Below are positions 28,909 through 38,004 of a DNA stretch of 64,000 nucleotides, piece by piece. A program made the position numbers and the translations under genes. Every line of letters begins with the position of its first letter. The first letter of the stretch is position 1. Under the pieces are notes generated by a model. That model was not told the DNA's origin. It made no database searches and worked only from the letters and a program-made list of their open reading frames with translations. Origin of the DNA: Xanthomonas boreopolis (GTDB taxonomy: Bacteria > Pseudomonadota > Gammaproteobacteria > Xanthomonadales > Xanthomonadaceae); the NCBI GenBank assembly GCA_014654535.1, contig BNBA01000014.1, positions 40,254-104,253 of the forward strand, in the 5' to 3' direction.

Positions 28909-29565
28909 TTGTCCCAGGTCCTGCTCGTCGAAGACGACCGCATGCTCGGCGATGCCGTGGCCGCCGCGCTGGCCCGCGACGGCTGGCAGGTGGACCGCGC
29001 CGGCGATGCCGCCGCCGCGCAGCTGGCGCTGGTCGACCATGCCTACGACGCCGTGCTGCTGGACCTGGGCCTGCCGCGCGGCTCCGGGCTGGACGTGCTG
29101 CGCGCGCTGCGCCAGCGCTACGACACCACCCCGGTGCTGATCGTCACTGCGCGCGACCGCCTCAGCGACCGCGTCAGCGGCCTGGACGCCGGCGCCGACG
29201 ACTACCTGGTCAAGCCGTTCCAGAGCGACGAGCTGCTGGCGCGGCTGCGCGCCCTGGTGCGGCGCGCGCAGGGCCGGGTGACGCCGCAGCTGTCCTGGCG
29301 CGACGTCAGCGTGGACCCGGCCTCGCGCACGGTGAGCCGCGGCGGCGAGCCGATCCGGCTCGGCACCAACGAGTACCGTACCCTGCTGGCGCTGATGGAA
29401 CGGCGCGGCCGCGTGGTCCCGCGCGAAACCCTGGAAACGCTGGTCTACGGAGGCGACGGCACCCTCGAGAGCAACACCATCGCGGTGTACGTGCACCAGC
29501 TGCGCCGCAAGCTCGGCGAGGAGTTCATCGCCACCGTGCACGGCATCGGCTACCGCATCGGCTGA
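28909..29565 (+). CDS. OmpR-family response regulator (PmrA/QseB type)
   Basis: A 218-residue regulator. The receiver domain (1-115) has the acidic pair ED (8-9), the phospho-Asp in LLDLGLPRGSG (52), the Thr of VTAR and the Lys of VKPF. The C-terminal winged helix (130-218) ends with the typical NTIAVYVHQLRRKLG and TVHGIGYRIG. The start is TTG at 28909; no ATG gives a complete receiver fold, so this unusual start is well supported. The sensor kinase follows after one base. The PmrA-like box upstream and at 32644 fits the family's DNA preference. Confidence 0.9.
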   Translation: MSQVLLVEDDRMLGDAVAAALARDGWQVDRAGDAAAAQLALVDHAYDAVLLDLGLPRGSGLDVLRALRQRYDTTPVLIVTARDRLSDRVSGLDAGADDYLVKPFQSDELLARLRALVRRAQGRVTPQLSWRDVSVDPASRTVSRGGEPIRLGTNEYRTLLALMERRGRVVPRETLETLVYGGDGTLESNTIAVYVHQLRRKLGEEFIATVHGIGYRIG

Positions 29566-29566
29566 C

Positions 29567-30940
29567 ATGCGCCATCGCTCGCTCAAGCTCAAGCTGCTCA
29601 AGGCCCTCACCGGCATCCTGATGTTCGGCTGGCTGGCCTGGCTGGGCTGCGAGTACCTGCAGCTCTCGCGCCAGCAGAGCCACCAGGGCGACATGATGCT
29701 GCGCGAGGTGGCCGAGCAGATCCTGCTGTCGATGCCGCGCGACATCGCGAGCATCAACGGCTCCGGGCAGCTGGAGCTGCCGCCGCACCAGCCGGCCGCG
29801 GCGGTGCAGAAGTTCGACAAGCTCCAGTTCCAGGTCTGGAGCCTGGCAGGGCACGAGCGCGTGGTCGCGTCGCGCCGCGCGCCGCGCGCGCCGTTGAAGG
29901 CGGACTTCCGGCCCGGTTTCGGCCACGGCCGCACCGCCGGCGAGCAGTGGCGGGTCTACGCGGTCAGCGACGCCGAGGGCCGGGTGCAGGTCCAGACCGG
30001 GTTGGCGTTGTCGCAGGTGCAGGCGGAGCTGCGCCATTGGGCGGGGGCCGGGGCGCTCTACGCGCTGCTGGCGCTGCTGACCCTGGTCGGCGCGTGCTGG
30101 TGGGCGGTGCACTGGGGGCTGCGCCCGATCGCCCGCCTGCGCGGCGACATGGCGCGGCGCGAACCGCTCGACCTGACCCCGTTGCCCACCGACGGGATGA
30201 CCCGCGAGATCCTGCCACTGGTCGAATCCTTCAACGCCCTGCTCGCCCGCCTGGGCGATGCGATGCAGGCCGAACGGCAATTCCTGGCCGACGCCGCCCA
30301 CGAGATCCGCACCCCGCTCGCGGCGCTGCTGACCCAGGCGGAGCTGGCGATGCAGGCCGATACCCGCGAAGAAGCGCAACTCGCGCTGCAACGGCTCGCC
30401 GGCGGCATCGAACGCACCTCGCGGCTGGCGCAGCAGCTGCTCGACTCGGCGCGGCTGGAGGCTTCGCAGCGCAGCCGCGACGAAACCACCGTGGAGCTGG
30501 CGGAAGTCGCCACGATGGTCGCGCGCGAGTTCGAGGGCATGGCCGCGCGCCGGCGCCAGGTGCTGGCCGTGACCGCCAGCGAGACGCCGGTGCACGGCAA
30601 CCTCGACGACCTCGGCATCCTGGTGCGCAACCTGATCGACAACGCCGTGCGCTACGCCGGCGAGGGCGCGCGCATCGAGATCGACTGCCGCATCGCCGAG
30701 GGCCGCGCGCGCCTGGACGTGCGCGACAACGGGCCGGGCGTGCCGGCCGAGGAACGCGAGCGCATCTTCGAGCGCTTCTTCCGCGGCAGCAACGGCAACG
30801 GCGAGCGCGGCAGCGGCATCGGCCTGTCGCTGGTGACCCGCATCGCGCGCCGGCATGGCGCGACGCTGGCGGTCGCCGAGGGCGTCGGCGGCCGCGGCCT
30901 CGGCATCAGCGTGGCATTCCCCCTGCCTCGCCCGCGCTGA
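29567..30940 (+). CDS. Sensor histidine kinase partner (PmrB/QseC type)
   Basis: A 457-residue inner-membrane kinase with an N-terminal helix (about 13-30), a periplasmic sensor region (31-157), a second helix (about 160-182), a HAMP-like linker and a cytoplasmic kinase. The phospho-acceptor His is in DAAHEIRTPL (245). The ATP-binding words NLIDNAVRYA, VRDNGPGVP, RFFRGS and GSGIGLSLV are intact. It starts one base after the response-regulator stop, so the two are cotranscribed. The signal is unknown; related kinases sense metal ions, low Mg or cationic peptides. Its 3' end overlaps the convergent metallo-hydrolase gene by 35 bp. Confidence 0.92.
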   Translation: MRHRSLKLKLLKALTGILMFGWLAWLGCEYLQLSRQQSHQGDMMLREVAEQILLSMPRDIASINGSGQLELPPHQPAAAVQKFDKLQFQVWSLAGHERVVASRRAPRAPLKADFRPGFGHGRTAGEQWRVYAVSDAEGRVQVQTGLALSQVQAELRHWAGAGALYALLALLTLVGACWWAVHWGLRPIARLRGDMARREPLDLTPLPTDGMTREILPLVESFNALLARLGDAMQAERQFLADAAHEIRTPLAALLTQAELAMQADTREEAQLALQRLAGGIERTSRLAQQLLDSARLEASQRSRDETTVELAEVATMVAREFEGMAARRRQVLAVTASETPVHGNLDDLGILVRNLIDNAVRYAGEGARIEIDCRIAEGRARLDVRDNGPGVPAEERERIFERFFRGSNGNGERGSGIGLSLVTRIARRHGATLAVAEGVGGRGLGISVAFPLPRPR

Positions 30941-32048
30941 CCACCGAACGCGGCGCCGGCTCGTCGGCATGGCCTGGCATGCGCCACCAGCGTTGCGGCG
31001 GTGGCGGCGAGGCGACGTCGACCGCCTGCCCGAGCATCGGCATGGCGATGGCCACGCCGCGGGCCTGCGCCGCGGCCAGCACCCGCTCCAGCGGTTCGTC
31101 CCAATCGTGGAAGGCCAGGTCGAAGGTGCCGTTGTGGATCGGCAGCAGCCAGCGCCCGCGCAGGTCCAGGTGCGCCTGCACCGTCTGCTCGGGCAGCATG
31201 TGCACGCCCTCCCAGAGCGGGTCGTAGGCGCCGCATTCGACCAGGGTCAGGTCGAACGGCCCGAGCCGCTCGCCGATCTCGGCGAAACCCGGGAAGTAGC
31301 CGGTATCGCCGCTGAAGAACAGGTTCATGCCCGGCGCGCGGATCGCCCACGACGCCCACAGCGTGCGGTCGCGCCCGAACAGGCCGCGGCCGGAGAAGTG
31401 CTGCGCCGGCGTCGCGGTCAGCTCGACCGCGCCGACCCGCAGCGACTGCCACCAGTCCAGTTGCTCGACCTTGCCCGGGTCCACGCCCCAGCGCACCAGC
31501 AGTTCGCCCACGCCGAGCGGCGCCAGGAACAGCTCGGTGCGGTCGGCGAGCGCGCGGATCGTGGCCTTGTCGAGATGGTCGTAGTGGTCGTGCGACAGGA
31601 TCACGCCGCGCAACGGCGGCAACTGGTCGAGCGCGATCGGCGGCGACTGGAAGCGGCGCGGCCCGGCCCAGGAGAACGGCGAGGCGCGTTCGGAGAACAC
31701 CGGGTCGGTCAGCCACCAGCCGCCGTCGAGCTTGACCAGCACCGTGGAATGGCCGAGCCGGTACAGGCGGTTGTCGGGCGCGTCGGCCAGCATCCGCGCC
31801 GCCAGCGGCTGCACCGGCGGCGGCATGGCCGGGCGGGTGGTCGGGCGCTTGCCGGTCATGAACTTCCAGAACAGCGCGAGCGACTCCCAGCCCTTCGGGG
31901 CCTTGGGCGTGACCGGGTTGCGGAAGGCGCCATCGTGGAACTGCGGCGAATCGGGATATTCGGCGGTACGGCCGGGAACGAGGAACATGGAGATTCCGAC
32001 GAGGCTGCAAAGGGAGAGAAAAACGACGTAGCGGCGGCGACGCTTCAT
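30906..32048 (-). CDS. Metallo-beta-lactamase-fold hydrolase, NAPE-PLD/UlaG-like
   Basis: A 380-residue protein with an N-terminal hydrophobic anchor or signal (about 6-26). The metal motif HDHYDHLD lies in GVILSHDHYDHLDKATI, followed by PAQHFSGRGLFGRDRTLWASW, FFSGDTGYFPGFAEIG and LPIHNGTFDLAFHDWDEP. This is the pattern of the N-acyl-phosphatidylethanolamine phospholipase D-like branch, and a membrane-lipid substrate is therefore plausible but unproven. ATG at 32048 overlaps the stop of the GNAT gene (ATGA). A PmrA-like box lies upstream of that pair. Confidence 0.84.
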   Translation of the reverse strand: MKRRRRYVVFLSLCSLVGISMFLVPGRTAEYPDSPQFHDGAFRNPVTPKAPKGWESLALFWKFMTGKRPTTRPAMPPPVQPLAARMLADAPDNRLYRLGHSTVLVKLDGGWWLTDPVFSERASPFSWAGPRRFQSPPIALDQLPPLRGVILSHDHYDHLDKATIRALADRTELFLAPLGVGELLVRWGVDPGKVEQLDWWQSLRVGAVELTATPAQHFSGRGLFGRDRTLWASWAIRAPGMNLFFSGDTGYFPGFAEIGERLGPFDLTLVECGAYDPLWEGVHMLPEQTVQAHLDLRGRWLLPIHNGTFDLAFHDWDEPLERVLAAAQARGVAIAMPMLGQAVDVASPPPPQRWWRMPGHADEPAPRSVVSAGEAGGMPR

Positions 32049-32515
32049 GGGACGGCCTCGCGCGGCCGTGCCGGCGCGACCGCTTCCAGCACGCGGCCAT
32101 CGCCCAGGCGCAGTTGCAGGCAGCCCATTTCCGCCGCCATCGCCAACGCGTGCGCCTGCAGGCGCGTGCCGACGCCGCGCCCGCGCCAGGCCGGGCGCAC
32201 GTAGATCGCATCGACGCTGAGGCAATAGCCGCCCTGCGGCAGGACCAGGCCAGCGCTGGCGACGATCATGCCGATCGCGTCGCCGCCCACTTCGGCCAGC
32301 CAGGCCCAGCTCCGGCACGGCGTGTCGAACAGCGCCTCGCGCAACGGCAGCGGCATGTCCGCGGCCAGCGCCTGTGCGGGGTCCGGGGCGGCGGCGGCCT
32401 CGCGGCACAGCGCCCACAGCGTGCGCGCGTCGCCGCCGAAGGCCCGGCGCAACGTCGGCGCCACCGGTAGCGGCGCGGGCCGCGCACGCATCGTCGGGGA
32501 AGCCAGCGCGATCAT
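32045..32515 (-). CDS. GNAT-family N-acetyltransferase
   Basis: A 156-residue GNAT protein. The acetyl-CoA site is visible in YVRPAWRGRGVGTRLQAHALAMAAEMG (about residues 103-129); the N-terminal half contains FGGDARTLWALCREAA. The acceptor cannot be deduced. The ATG at 32515 is chosen over one further upstream (32557) because the latter adds unconserved residues; ATG at 32491 is another option. It is translationally coupled to the metallo-hydrolase and lies behind the PmrA-like box at 32644. Confidence 0.78.
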   Translation of the reverse strand: MIALASPTMRARPAPLPVAPTLRRAFGGDARTLWALCREAAAAPDPAQALAADMPLPLREALFDTPCRSWAWLAEVGGDAIGMIVASAGLVLPQGGYCLSVDAIYVRPAWRGRGVGTRLQAHALAMAAEMGCLQLRLGDGRVLEAVAPARPREAVP

Positions 32516-32643
32516 GCCGCGCGCTCCCCGGGATGCCGTGCCGCCGGCACGGCGCACAATGGAAGGAGAAGGACGTGCAGGATCATCGGCATGCTCCGCG
32601 GCGGGCGGTCTCCGCCCTGTGCATGCCAGCTTGCTCGAGCGCT

Positions 32644-32660
32644 TTTAAGAACTCTTTAAG
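32644..32660 (-). promoter_or_regulatory. PmrA-like box upstream of the GNAT/metallo-hydrolase pair
   Basis: TTTAAG twice, separated by AACTC, the same 5-bp spacer as in the box at 28848. On the minus strand it reads CTTAAA-N5-CTTAAA. It lies about 130 bp upstream of the GNAT start and between that gene and the methyltransferase stop; no plus-strand gene follows it. Confidence 0.65.
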
Positions 32661-32670
32661 TCGGCGCGAT

Positions 32671-33261
32671 TCAGCCCGCGCGCACCGCCAGCAGTTCGCC
32701 CTTGCCGACCGGCACCAGCGCGCAGGCGAATTCGCCGTCGCCGCGCAACGCACGTTCGAAACCGGCCATCTCCCCGGCGTGCGAAACCGCGTTGTCGACC
32801 ACCAGCAGCCCGCCCGGGCGCAGCGCGCGCCGCAATGCCGGCCACCAGTCGAGGTAGCGGCTGCGGTCCGAGTCCAGGAACACCAGGTCGAAGCCGGACG
32901 CCGGCGCCTGGGCCAGCCACGCGCCGGCGTCGGCATGGACCAGCGCGATGTGCCGGTCCAGCCCGCTGCGCGCGAAGGTCCGCTGCGCCATCGCGACCTT
33001 GGCCCCGGACGATTCCAGCGTGGTGACGTGGCCGCCGGTCGCCGCGACGGCCTCGGCCAGCCACAGCGTGGAATAGCCGTTTGAGGTCCCGATCTCCAGC
33101 ACGCGGCGCGCGCGCGTCGAACGTACCAGCACCGCGAGCAGTTCGCCGGTGTCCGGGGTGATGTTGAGCATGCGCGGGCCGCCCGTGGCCGCGGCCGCCG
33201 CGTCGTTGGCCTCGCCGAAGCGGGCCAGTTCGTCCTTCAGGGCCTGCAGTCCGCCCGCCAC
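32671..33261 (-). CDS. Class I SAM O-methyltransferase
   Basis: A 196-residue catechol-O-methyltransferase-like protein (Methyltransf_3/24 type). Motif I is VLEIGTSNGYSTLWLAEAV, the acidic loop is TLESSGAKV, DLVFLDSDRSRYLDWW holds the metal-site Asp, and GLLVVDNAVSHAGEM is the last block. Methylation of a diol or hydroxyl group is expected, substrate unknown. GTG at 33261 follows GGGGAAG. It starts 12 bp after the ubiB stop on the same strand, so it could be read with ubiJ-ubiB; a role in ubiquinone synthesis is possible but not shown. Confidence 0.83.
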   Translation of the reverse strand: MAGGLQALKDELARFGEANDAAAAATGGPRMLNITPDTGELLAVLVRSTRARRVLEIGTSNGYSTLWLAEAVAATGGHVTTLESSGAKVAMAQRTFARSGLDRHIALVHADAGAWLAQAPASGFDLVFLDSDRSRYLDWWPALRRALRPGGLLVVDNAVSHAGEMAGFERALRGDGEFACALVPVGKGELLAVRAG

Positions 33262-33273
33262 GTCACTTCCCCG

Positions 33274-34935
33274 CTAGCGCCGCAGCCACGCCGACAACAA
33301 CGCGATGCCGCCCGCGATGCCGCTCGCCCAGCTCCATACCGGCACCGAACCCAGGTACCAGCCGTGCGGCGGATGCAGGCCGTACAGCACCGCGGCGACG
33401 ACCAGCAGGCCGCTGCCGGCGATCGCGCCGACCGCGCGCCGCTGCAGCCGGCGCAGGCTGGCGTCCAGCGCCTTCAGGTCGGGCGAGCGCACGTCCACCT
33501 GGTGGCGCCCTTCGACCTGCTGGCTGAGCCAGGCGTGCACCAGGCGCGGCATGTCCGGCGCGTGGGTCATGATTTCCGGCAGGCGCTTGCCGAGTTCCTT
33601 CAGCACCCTGCGCGGGCTGTAGCGCTCGCGCAGGATGCGCTCGAGCACCGGGCGCGCCACCGCCCAGATGTCCAGTTGCGGATCGAGCTGGCGGCCGACG
33701 CCCTCGATGTTGAGCAGGGTCTTCTGCAGCAGGATCAGCTGCGGCTGCAGGATCAGCTGGTGCTGCTGCGCGACCCGGAACAGCTTGATCAGCACCTCGG
33801 CCAGCGAGATCTGCGACAGCGGGCGGGTGAAGTACGGCTCGCACACCGAGCGCGCCGCGGCCTCCAGCTCGTCGATGCGGACGTGCGCCGGCATCCAGCC
33901 GGCCTGGACGTGCAGCTCGGCGATGCGGCGGTAGTCCTTGTTGAAGATCGCCATGAAGTTCTCGGCGAGGAAGTACTGGTCCTCCTGCGAGAGCTGGCCC
34001 ATGATGCCGAAGTCCAGCGCGATGAAGCGCGGGTTGGAGCGCCGCGCCGGGTCGCTGTCCACCCAGATGTTGCCGGCGTGCGCGTCGGCGTGGAAGAAGT
34101 TGTCGCGGAACACCTGCGTGTAGAACACGCGCACGCCCTTGGCCGCGAGCACCTTGCGGTCGATGCCGGCCTGGTCCAGGCGCGCGATGTCGTCGGACGG
34201 GATGCCGTGCACGCGTTCCAGCGTCAGCGCGCGCTCGGCGGTGTGCGACCAGATCACCTCCGGCACGTACAGGTCGTCGGAGTGCTCCCAGAACCGCCGC
34301 AGCACGCTGGCGTTGGCGCCCTCGCGCTGCAGGTCCAGCTCGGCGGCGAGCGTGGTCTCGATCTCGGCGACCACCTCGCGCGGGCGGATCTTGTCGGCGC
34401 GCGGGTGGGTGCGCTCGACCAGCGCAGCCAGCGAGGTCAGCAGGGCGATATCGGCATCGATCTGCTTCTCGATGCCCGGGCGCAGCACCTTGACCACCAC
34501 CTCGCGCCCGCCCGGCAGCGTCGCCGCGTGCACCTGGGCGATCGAGGCCGAGGCCAGCGGCTCGGTGTCGAACGCGGCGAACGCCTCGGCGACCGGCCGG
34601 CCCAGCGCCTGCTCGACGATGCGGCGCGCGGCCTCGCCGTCGAACGGCTGCACGCGGTCCTGCAGCAGGGTCAGCTCCTCGGCCACGTCCGGCGGCATCA
34701 GGTCGCGGCGGGTCGAGAGGATCTGGCCGAACTTCACGAAGATCGGCCCGAGCTCCTGCAGCGCCAGGCGCAACCGGGCGCCGCGCGGCAGCGCGGCGAT
34801 CTCGGCGGAGGCGCGCGGCACGAACGGCTTGGCCAGGCGCAGCCAGCGCTCGACCGGCGTGCCGTCGAGCAGATCGTCCAGGCGATAGCGCAGGATCACC
34901 CGGCCGATGCGCCCGGCCCGGAAGAACGCCTTCAT
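33274..34935 (-). CDS. ubiB: Ubiquinone biosynthesis ATPase/kinase-like protein UbiB
   Basis: A 553-residue member of the atypical ADCK/UbiB kinase-like family needed for ubiquinone biosynthesis. It has the family-specific [20 protein letters not shown] (the KxGQ region), [35 protein letters not shown] with the Ala-rich loop, [14 protein letters not shown], and the HADAHAGNI / IALDFGIMG catalytic pair. Two C-terminal helices (about 498-550) anchor it in the inner membrane. ATG at 34935 overlaps the ubiJ stop (ATGA). It acts with UbiJ in the soluble Ubi complex at the membrane. Confidence 0.94.
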   Translation of the reverse strand: MKAFFRAGRIGRVILRYRLDDLLDGTPVERWLRLAKPFVPRASAEIAALPRGARLRLALQELGPIFVKFGQILSTRRDLMPPDVAEELTLLQDRVQPFDGEAARRIVEQALGRPVAEAFAAFDTEPLASASIAQVHAATLPGGREVVVKVLRPGIEKQIDADIALLTSLAALVERTHPRADKIRPREVVAEIETTLAAELDLQREGANASVLRRFWEHSDDLYVPEVIWSHTAERALTLERVHGIPSDDIARLDQAGIDRKVLAAKGVRVFYTQVFRDNFFHADAHAGNIWVDSDPARRSNPRFIALDFGIMGQLSQEDQYFLAENFMAIFNKDYRRIAELHVQAGWMPAHVRIDELEAAARSVCEPYFTRPLSQISLAEVLIKLFRVAQQHQLILQPQLILLQKTLLNIEGVGRQLDPQLDIWAVARPVLERILRERYSPRRVLKELGKRLPEIMTHAPDMPRLVHAWLSQQVEGRHQVDVRSPDLKALDASLRRLQRRAVGAIAGSGLLVVAAVLYGLHPPHGWYLGSVPVWSWASGIAGGIALLSAWLRR

Positions 34936-35570
34936 GCCCGCCCTCCGCCCAGGCGGGCGATGCGCGCGGCAAGCCGCTCCACGTCGTCGCGCAGTACGTC
35001 CACGTCGTCGTGGAAGGCTTCCTGCTCGGCGCGCGGCACCACGTCGCGCGACTCCTCGGTGACGAACTCGGCCGCGCTCTGCGCCAGGTCGGAAGCGCCG
35101 CGCCTGAACCTGCGCAGCGCATCGCGCACGCCGTTGGCGACCTGCACGCCGACGATCTCGCCGAACGCCGCCACGAACGGCAGTTGCCAGTCCGGGTCGA
35201 AGCGCGAGGCCAGCTGCTGCAAGCGCCGCGCCAGTTCCGCATCGCCGGAGACGCGCACGCGCCCGGCCGGCGGCCCGTTGCGACGCGCCTGGGCCAGGAA
35301 CGGCAGCTGCCCGAGCAGGCCGGCCAGCGTGCCGCGCACGGCCAGGTCGGGCTCGCCGTCCCGGTCGACCGGGCCGACCTCCAGGCGCCGCTCGGCGACG
35401 CGGATCTGCAGGGCGAGCGCGGGCGCCTCCAGGGTCAGCGCGATGCGCTGGCCATCCAGCGATTGCAGCGCGTCGCGGGTGTCCGGGTCCAATGCCACGG
35501 CACGGTTGAGGGCGGCTTCCAGCGCGCGGCCGGCCAGCGGCTTGAGGGAATCGAGGGGGGAACCTGGCAT
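34932..35570 (-). CDS. ubiJ: Ubiquinone biosynthesis accessory factor UbiJ
   Basis: A 212-residue SCP2-domain protein. The N-terminal SCP2 fold (about 20-115) includes [18 protein letters not shown] and [11 protein letters not shown]; the C-terminal part is helical with a coiled-coil-like end ([21 protein letters not shown]). UbiJ binds ubiquinone intermediates through this lipid-binding fold and works with UbiB and UbiK. The position immediately upstream of ubiB with an ATGA overlap supports the call strongly, since sequence similarity in the family is low. Start at 35570 (ATG). Confidence 0.86.
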   Translation of the reverse strand: MPGSPLDSLKPLAGRALEAALNRAVALDPDTRDALQSLDGQRIALTLEAPALALQIRVAERRLEVGPVDRDGEPDLAVRGTLAGLLGQLPFLAQARRNGPPAGRVRVSGDAELARRLQQLASRFDPDWQLPFVAAFGEIVGVQVANGVRDALRRFRRGASDLAQSAAEFVTEESRDVVPRAEQEAFHDDVDVLRDDVERLAARIARLGGGRA

Positions 35571-35623
35571 GCGCGCATTCTAGCGGACCTCTCCCCTCCC
35601 CCACCGGAAGAGGAGGCTGGGGC

Positions 35624-35668
35624 GCGGGCGAAGCCTCGCGCGGCCCGGCGCCGCGAGGCTTCGCCCGC
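35624..35668. repeat. 17-bp-arm inverted repeat between ubiJ and ddl
   Basis: GCGGGCGAAGCCTCGCG pairs perfectly with CGCGAGGCTTCGCCCGC around 11 bases. The preceding CCTCTCCCCTCCCCCACCGG segment matches the style of the liuA-liuB spacer. It lies between divergent genes, so it is a repeat rather than a terminator. Confidence 0.8.
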
Positions 35669-35734
35669 GCCCTCGTCTTTCGATCCGTATCGGCGCATGC
35701 TATCGCCCCCTTTTTCCTCGACAGCGATCCGCAG

Positions 35735-36838
35735 ATGCGCAAGATCCGGGTGGGCCTCGTCTTCGGCGGCCAGTCGACCGAGCACGAGGTGTCGCTGCAA
35801 TCGGCGAAGAACATCGTCGATGCGCTGGACAAGGACCGCTTCGACGTCAGCCTGATCGGCATCGACAAGCAGGGCCAGTGGCACCTGGCCGAGCTCGACG
35901 GTTTCCTGCTCGATGCCGACGATCCGGCGCGGATCGCGTTCAACCGCACCGGCCGCTCGCTGGCGCTGGTGCCGGGCGCGGAAACCCAGCCGCTGCGGCC
36001 GCTGCAGCAGGCGCAGATGCCGGAACAGATCGACGTGGTGTTCCCGATCGTGCACGGCACGCTCGGCGAGGATGGTTCGCTGCAGGGCCTGTTGCGGATG
36101 GCGAACCTGCCGTTCGTCGGGTCCGGCGTGCTCGGCTCGGCGGTGGCGATGGACAAGGACGTCGCCAAGCGGCTGCTGCGCGACGCCGGCCTGGAGGTGG
36201 CGCCGTTCGCCTGCTTCGACCGCCACCGCGCACGCACCGCCGACTTCGACGCGCTGGCGGCGCAACTCGGCCTGCCGTTGTTCGTCAAGCCGGCCAACCA
36301 GGGCTCGTCGGTCGGCGTGAGCAAGGTGCGCGACCGCGCCCAGTTCGAGGCGGCCATGGCGCAGGCGCTCGAGTTCGACCACAAGGTCCTGGTGGAAGCG
36401 GCGATCGACGGGCGCGAGATCGAATGCGCGGTGCTCGGCAACGACCGGCCGCAGGCCAGCGTCTGCGGCGAAGTGGTGGTGCACGACGAGTTCTATTCCT
36501 ACGCCACCAAGTACATCAGCGAGACCGGCGCGGACGTGGTGGTCCCCGCGGCGATCGACGCGGACACGCAGGCGCGCATCCAGGACGTGGCCTTGCGCGC
36601 GTATCGCGCGCTCGACTGCGCCGGCATGGCGCGGGTGGACGTGTTCCTGACCCCGCAGGGCCGCATCGTGGTCAACGAGGTCAACACCCTGCCCGGCTTC
36701 ACCCGCATCAGCATGTATCCCAAGCTATGGCAGGCCAGCGGGCTCGGCTATCGCGAACTGGTCACGCGGTTGATCGAGCTGGCGCTGGAGCGCCATGCCG
36801 CCGACCGCGCGCTGAAGCGCGTGGCGACACTGGCGTAA
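35735..36838 (+). CDS. ddl: D-alanine--D-alanine ligase
   Basis: A 367-residue ATP-grasp ligase that makes D-Ala-D-Ala for peptidoglycan. The long form (DdlA type) is indicated by length and by the insert after [15 protein letters not shown]. Key words are [51 protein letters not shown], and the catalytic C-terminus [20 protein letters not shown]. All domains are complete. It stands alone here, away from the mur-fts cluster, which supports the DdlA-type isozyme. ATG at 35735. Confidence 0.94.
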   Translation: MRKIRVGLVFGGQSTEHEVSLQSAKNIVDALDKDRFDVSLIGIDKQGQWHLAELDGFLLDADDPARIAFNRTGRSLALVPGAETQPLRPLQQAQMPEQIDVVFPIVHGTLGEDGSLQGLLRMANLPFVGSGVLGSAVAMDKDVAKRLLRDAGLEVAPFACFDRHRARTADFDALAAQLGLPLFVKPANQGSSVGVSKVRDRAQFEAAMAQALEFDHKVLVEAAIDGREIECAVLGNDRPQASVCGEVVVHDEFYSYATKYISETGADVVVPAAIDADTQARIQDVALRAYRALDCAGMARVDVFLTPQGRIVVNEVNTLPGFTRISMYPKLWQASGLGYRELVTRLIELALERHAADRALKRVATLA

Positions 36839-36895
36839 GCGCCCGGCCGAACACATATATCCCTTCACCCCTCTTTGCCAAAACGGAGTCTTTGC

Positions 36896-37243
36896 ATGAG
36901 ATGGACGCCGCTTGTCCTGCTCGCCTGCCTCGGCATCGGATCGCCCGCCAGTGCGCAGGAAGCCCCGATGGATGCCACCCACCTCGGCCTGCGCGCATTC
37001 GTCTACAACGCGTTCACCGGCGTACAGAAGGCGAGCGAGATGCCGAAGTACCCCAAGGGCACGTTGAGCAAGGCCGAGCTCTACAGCGGCGTGGCTGCCG
37101 GGATCCGCGTGCGCGGCAAGGCCTGCGCTGGCGTCGCCGAGGCCCGTGCCGTGGACGAGATGGGCGAGAAGATCGACGTGAAGTGCACCGATGGCGGTCG
37201 CTACCGCCTGCTGCCGCTGAAAGGCGAGGCGACGGGAGCATGA
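36896..37243 (+). CDS. Small secreted protein, tandem paralogue A
   Basis: A 115-residue exported protein: signal peptide cleaved after about ASA (residue 18-19), then a short domain. In the mature part two Cys occur (GKACAGV and DVKCTDG), likely forming a disulphide. The core FVYNAFTGVQKASEMPKYPKG and AELYSGVAAGIRVRGKAC aligns with the next gene over its whole length. No known family is recognised. GGAG lies eight bases before the ATG at 36896. ATGA overlap with the next gene shows they are made together. Confidence 0.75.
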   Translation: MRWTPLVLLACLGIGSPASAQEAPMDATHLGLRAFVYNAFTGVQKASEMPKYPKGTLSKAELYSGVAAGIRVRGKACAGVAEARAVDEMGEKIDVKCTDGGRYRLLPLKGEATGA

Positions 37244-37605
37244 AGATGAGCGCGATGCGCCTGGCCGTGGCCGGGATGGCGTGGATGGCGGCGCTGCCGA
37301 GCCCGGCGCGGGCGCAGGCGCCCGGCGAGATTTCGCCGACCGTGCTGGGGCAACTGATGGGTTTCGTGCAGAACGCCTATTTCAACGCGAACCGCATCGG
37401 CGACATGCCGAGGTTCCCGAAGGACCGGGCGGCCACGCAGGCCGAGATACTCGCGGGCGCCGCCGCCGCCCTGAGGCTGCAGCACCAGGCGTGTTCGGCC
37501 GTCGTCGATGCCGACTATGCGGACGACTCGGGCAACAGGCTCGCGGTCCGCTGCGCGGAGGGAAGCTATCTCATCGATGCCCAGCGCGGCACCGTCCTTC
37601 CCTGA
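37240..37605 (+). CDS. Small secreted protein, tandem paralogue B
   Basis: A 121-residue exported protein with a signal peptide (cleavage after about ARA, residue 25). Its FVQNAYFNANRIGDMPRFPKD, AEILAGAAAALRLQHQAC and AVRCAEGSYLI parallel the blocks of the preceding gene, including the two Cys, so the pair arose by duplication; sequences have since diverged to perhaps a third identity (estimate by eye). Function unknown. The ATG at 37240 overlaps the upstream stop. A 13-bp-stem hairpin follows 7 bp after its stop. Confidence 0.75.
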   Translation: MKMSAMRLAVAGMAWMAALPSPARAQAPGEISPTVLGQLMGFVQNAYFNANRIGDMPRFPKDRAATQAEILAGAAAALRLQHQACSAVVDADYADDSGNRLAVRCAEGSYLIDAQRGTVLP

Positions 37606-37612
37606 GCCCCGT

Positions 37613-37641
37613 GGCCGGCCCGCGCCCGGCGCGGGCCGGCC
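37613..37641. terminator. 13-bp-stem hairpin between convergent genes
   Basis: GGCCGGCCCGCGC pairs perfectly with GCGCGGGCCGGCC around CCG. No T run follows on either side. Its location between the convergent paralogue B and DUF1328 genes suggests a bidirectional terminator. Confidence 0.55.
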
Positions 37642-37652
37642 AGGCAAGGACG

Positions 37653-37811
37653 TCAGACCTTGCCGCGGCGGAACAGCGAGATCACCGCCAGGACCAGGAA
37701 GATGACGAACAGGATCCAGGCGATGTTGGATGCCGCACCGGCGATGCCGCTGAAGCCGAGCACCGCGGCGATGATGGCGATCACGAAGAAGATGATGGCG
37801 TAATGCAGCAT
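37653..37811 (-). CDS. DUF1328 small membrane protein
   Basis: A 52-residue protein: [25 protein letters not shown], then a second helix and the basic end LFRRGKV. This is the DUF1328/YtjA pattern, two membrane helices separated by a Gly/Ala turn. Function unknown; often stress-induced in proteobacteria. ATG at 37811 is the family start, though an in-frame ATG sits 12 bp upstream. Confidence 0.85.
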   Translation of the reverse strand: MLHYAIIFFVIAIIAAVLGFSGIAGAASNIAWILFVIFLVLAVISLFRRGKV

Positions 37812-38004
37812 GGCGGGTCCCATGGTCGTCGTGCCGGATCGGCGCACGCGCATGATCGGGATCGCGCGGTGGTCGCGGGGTGAGGGCCGCGTCGCCGCCG
37901 GATGAGGAGCGCCGCCGCAACGGCACGATCCGACGCCATCGGCATGATCCGCGACGCACGTGCCCGGCCGGTGCATGAAACGATCCGATAGCAGCGCGCG
38001 CGGC

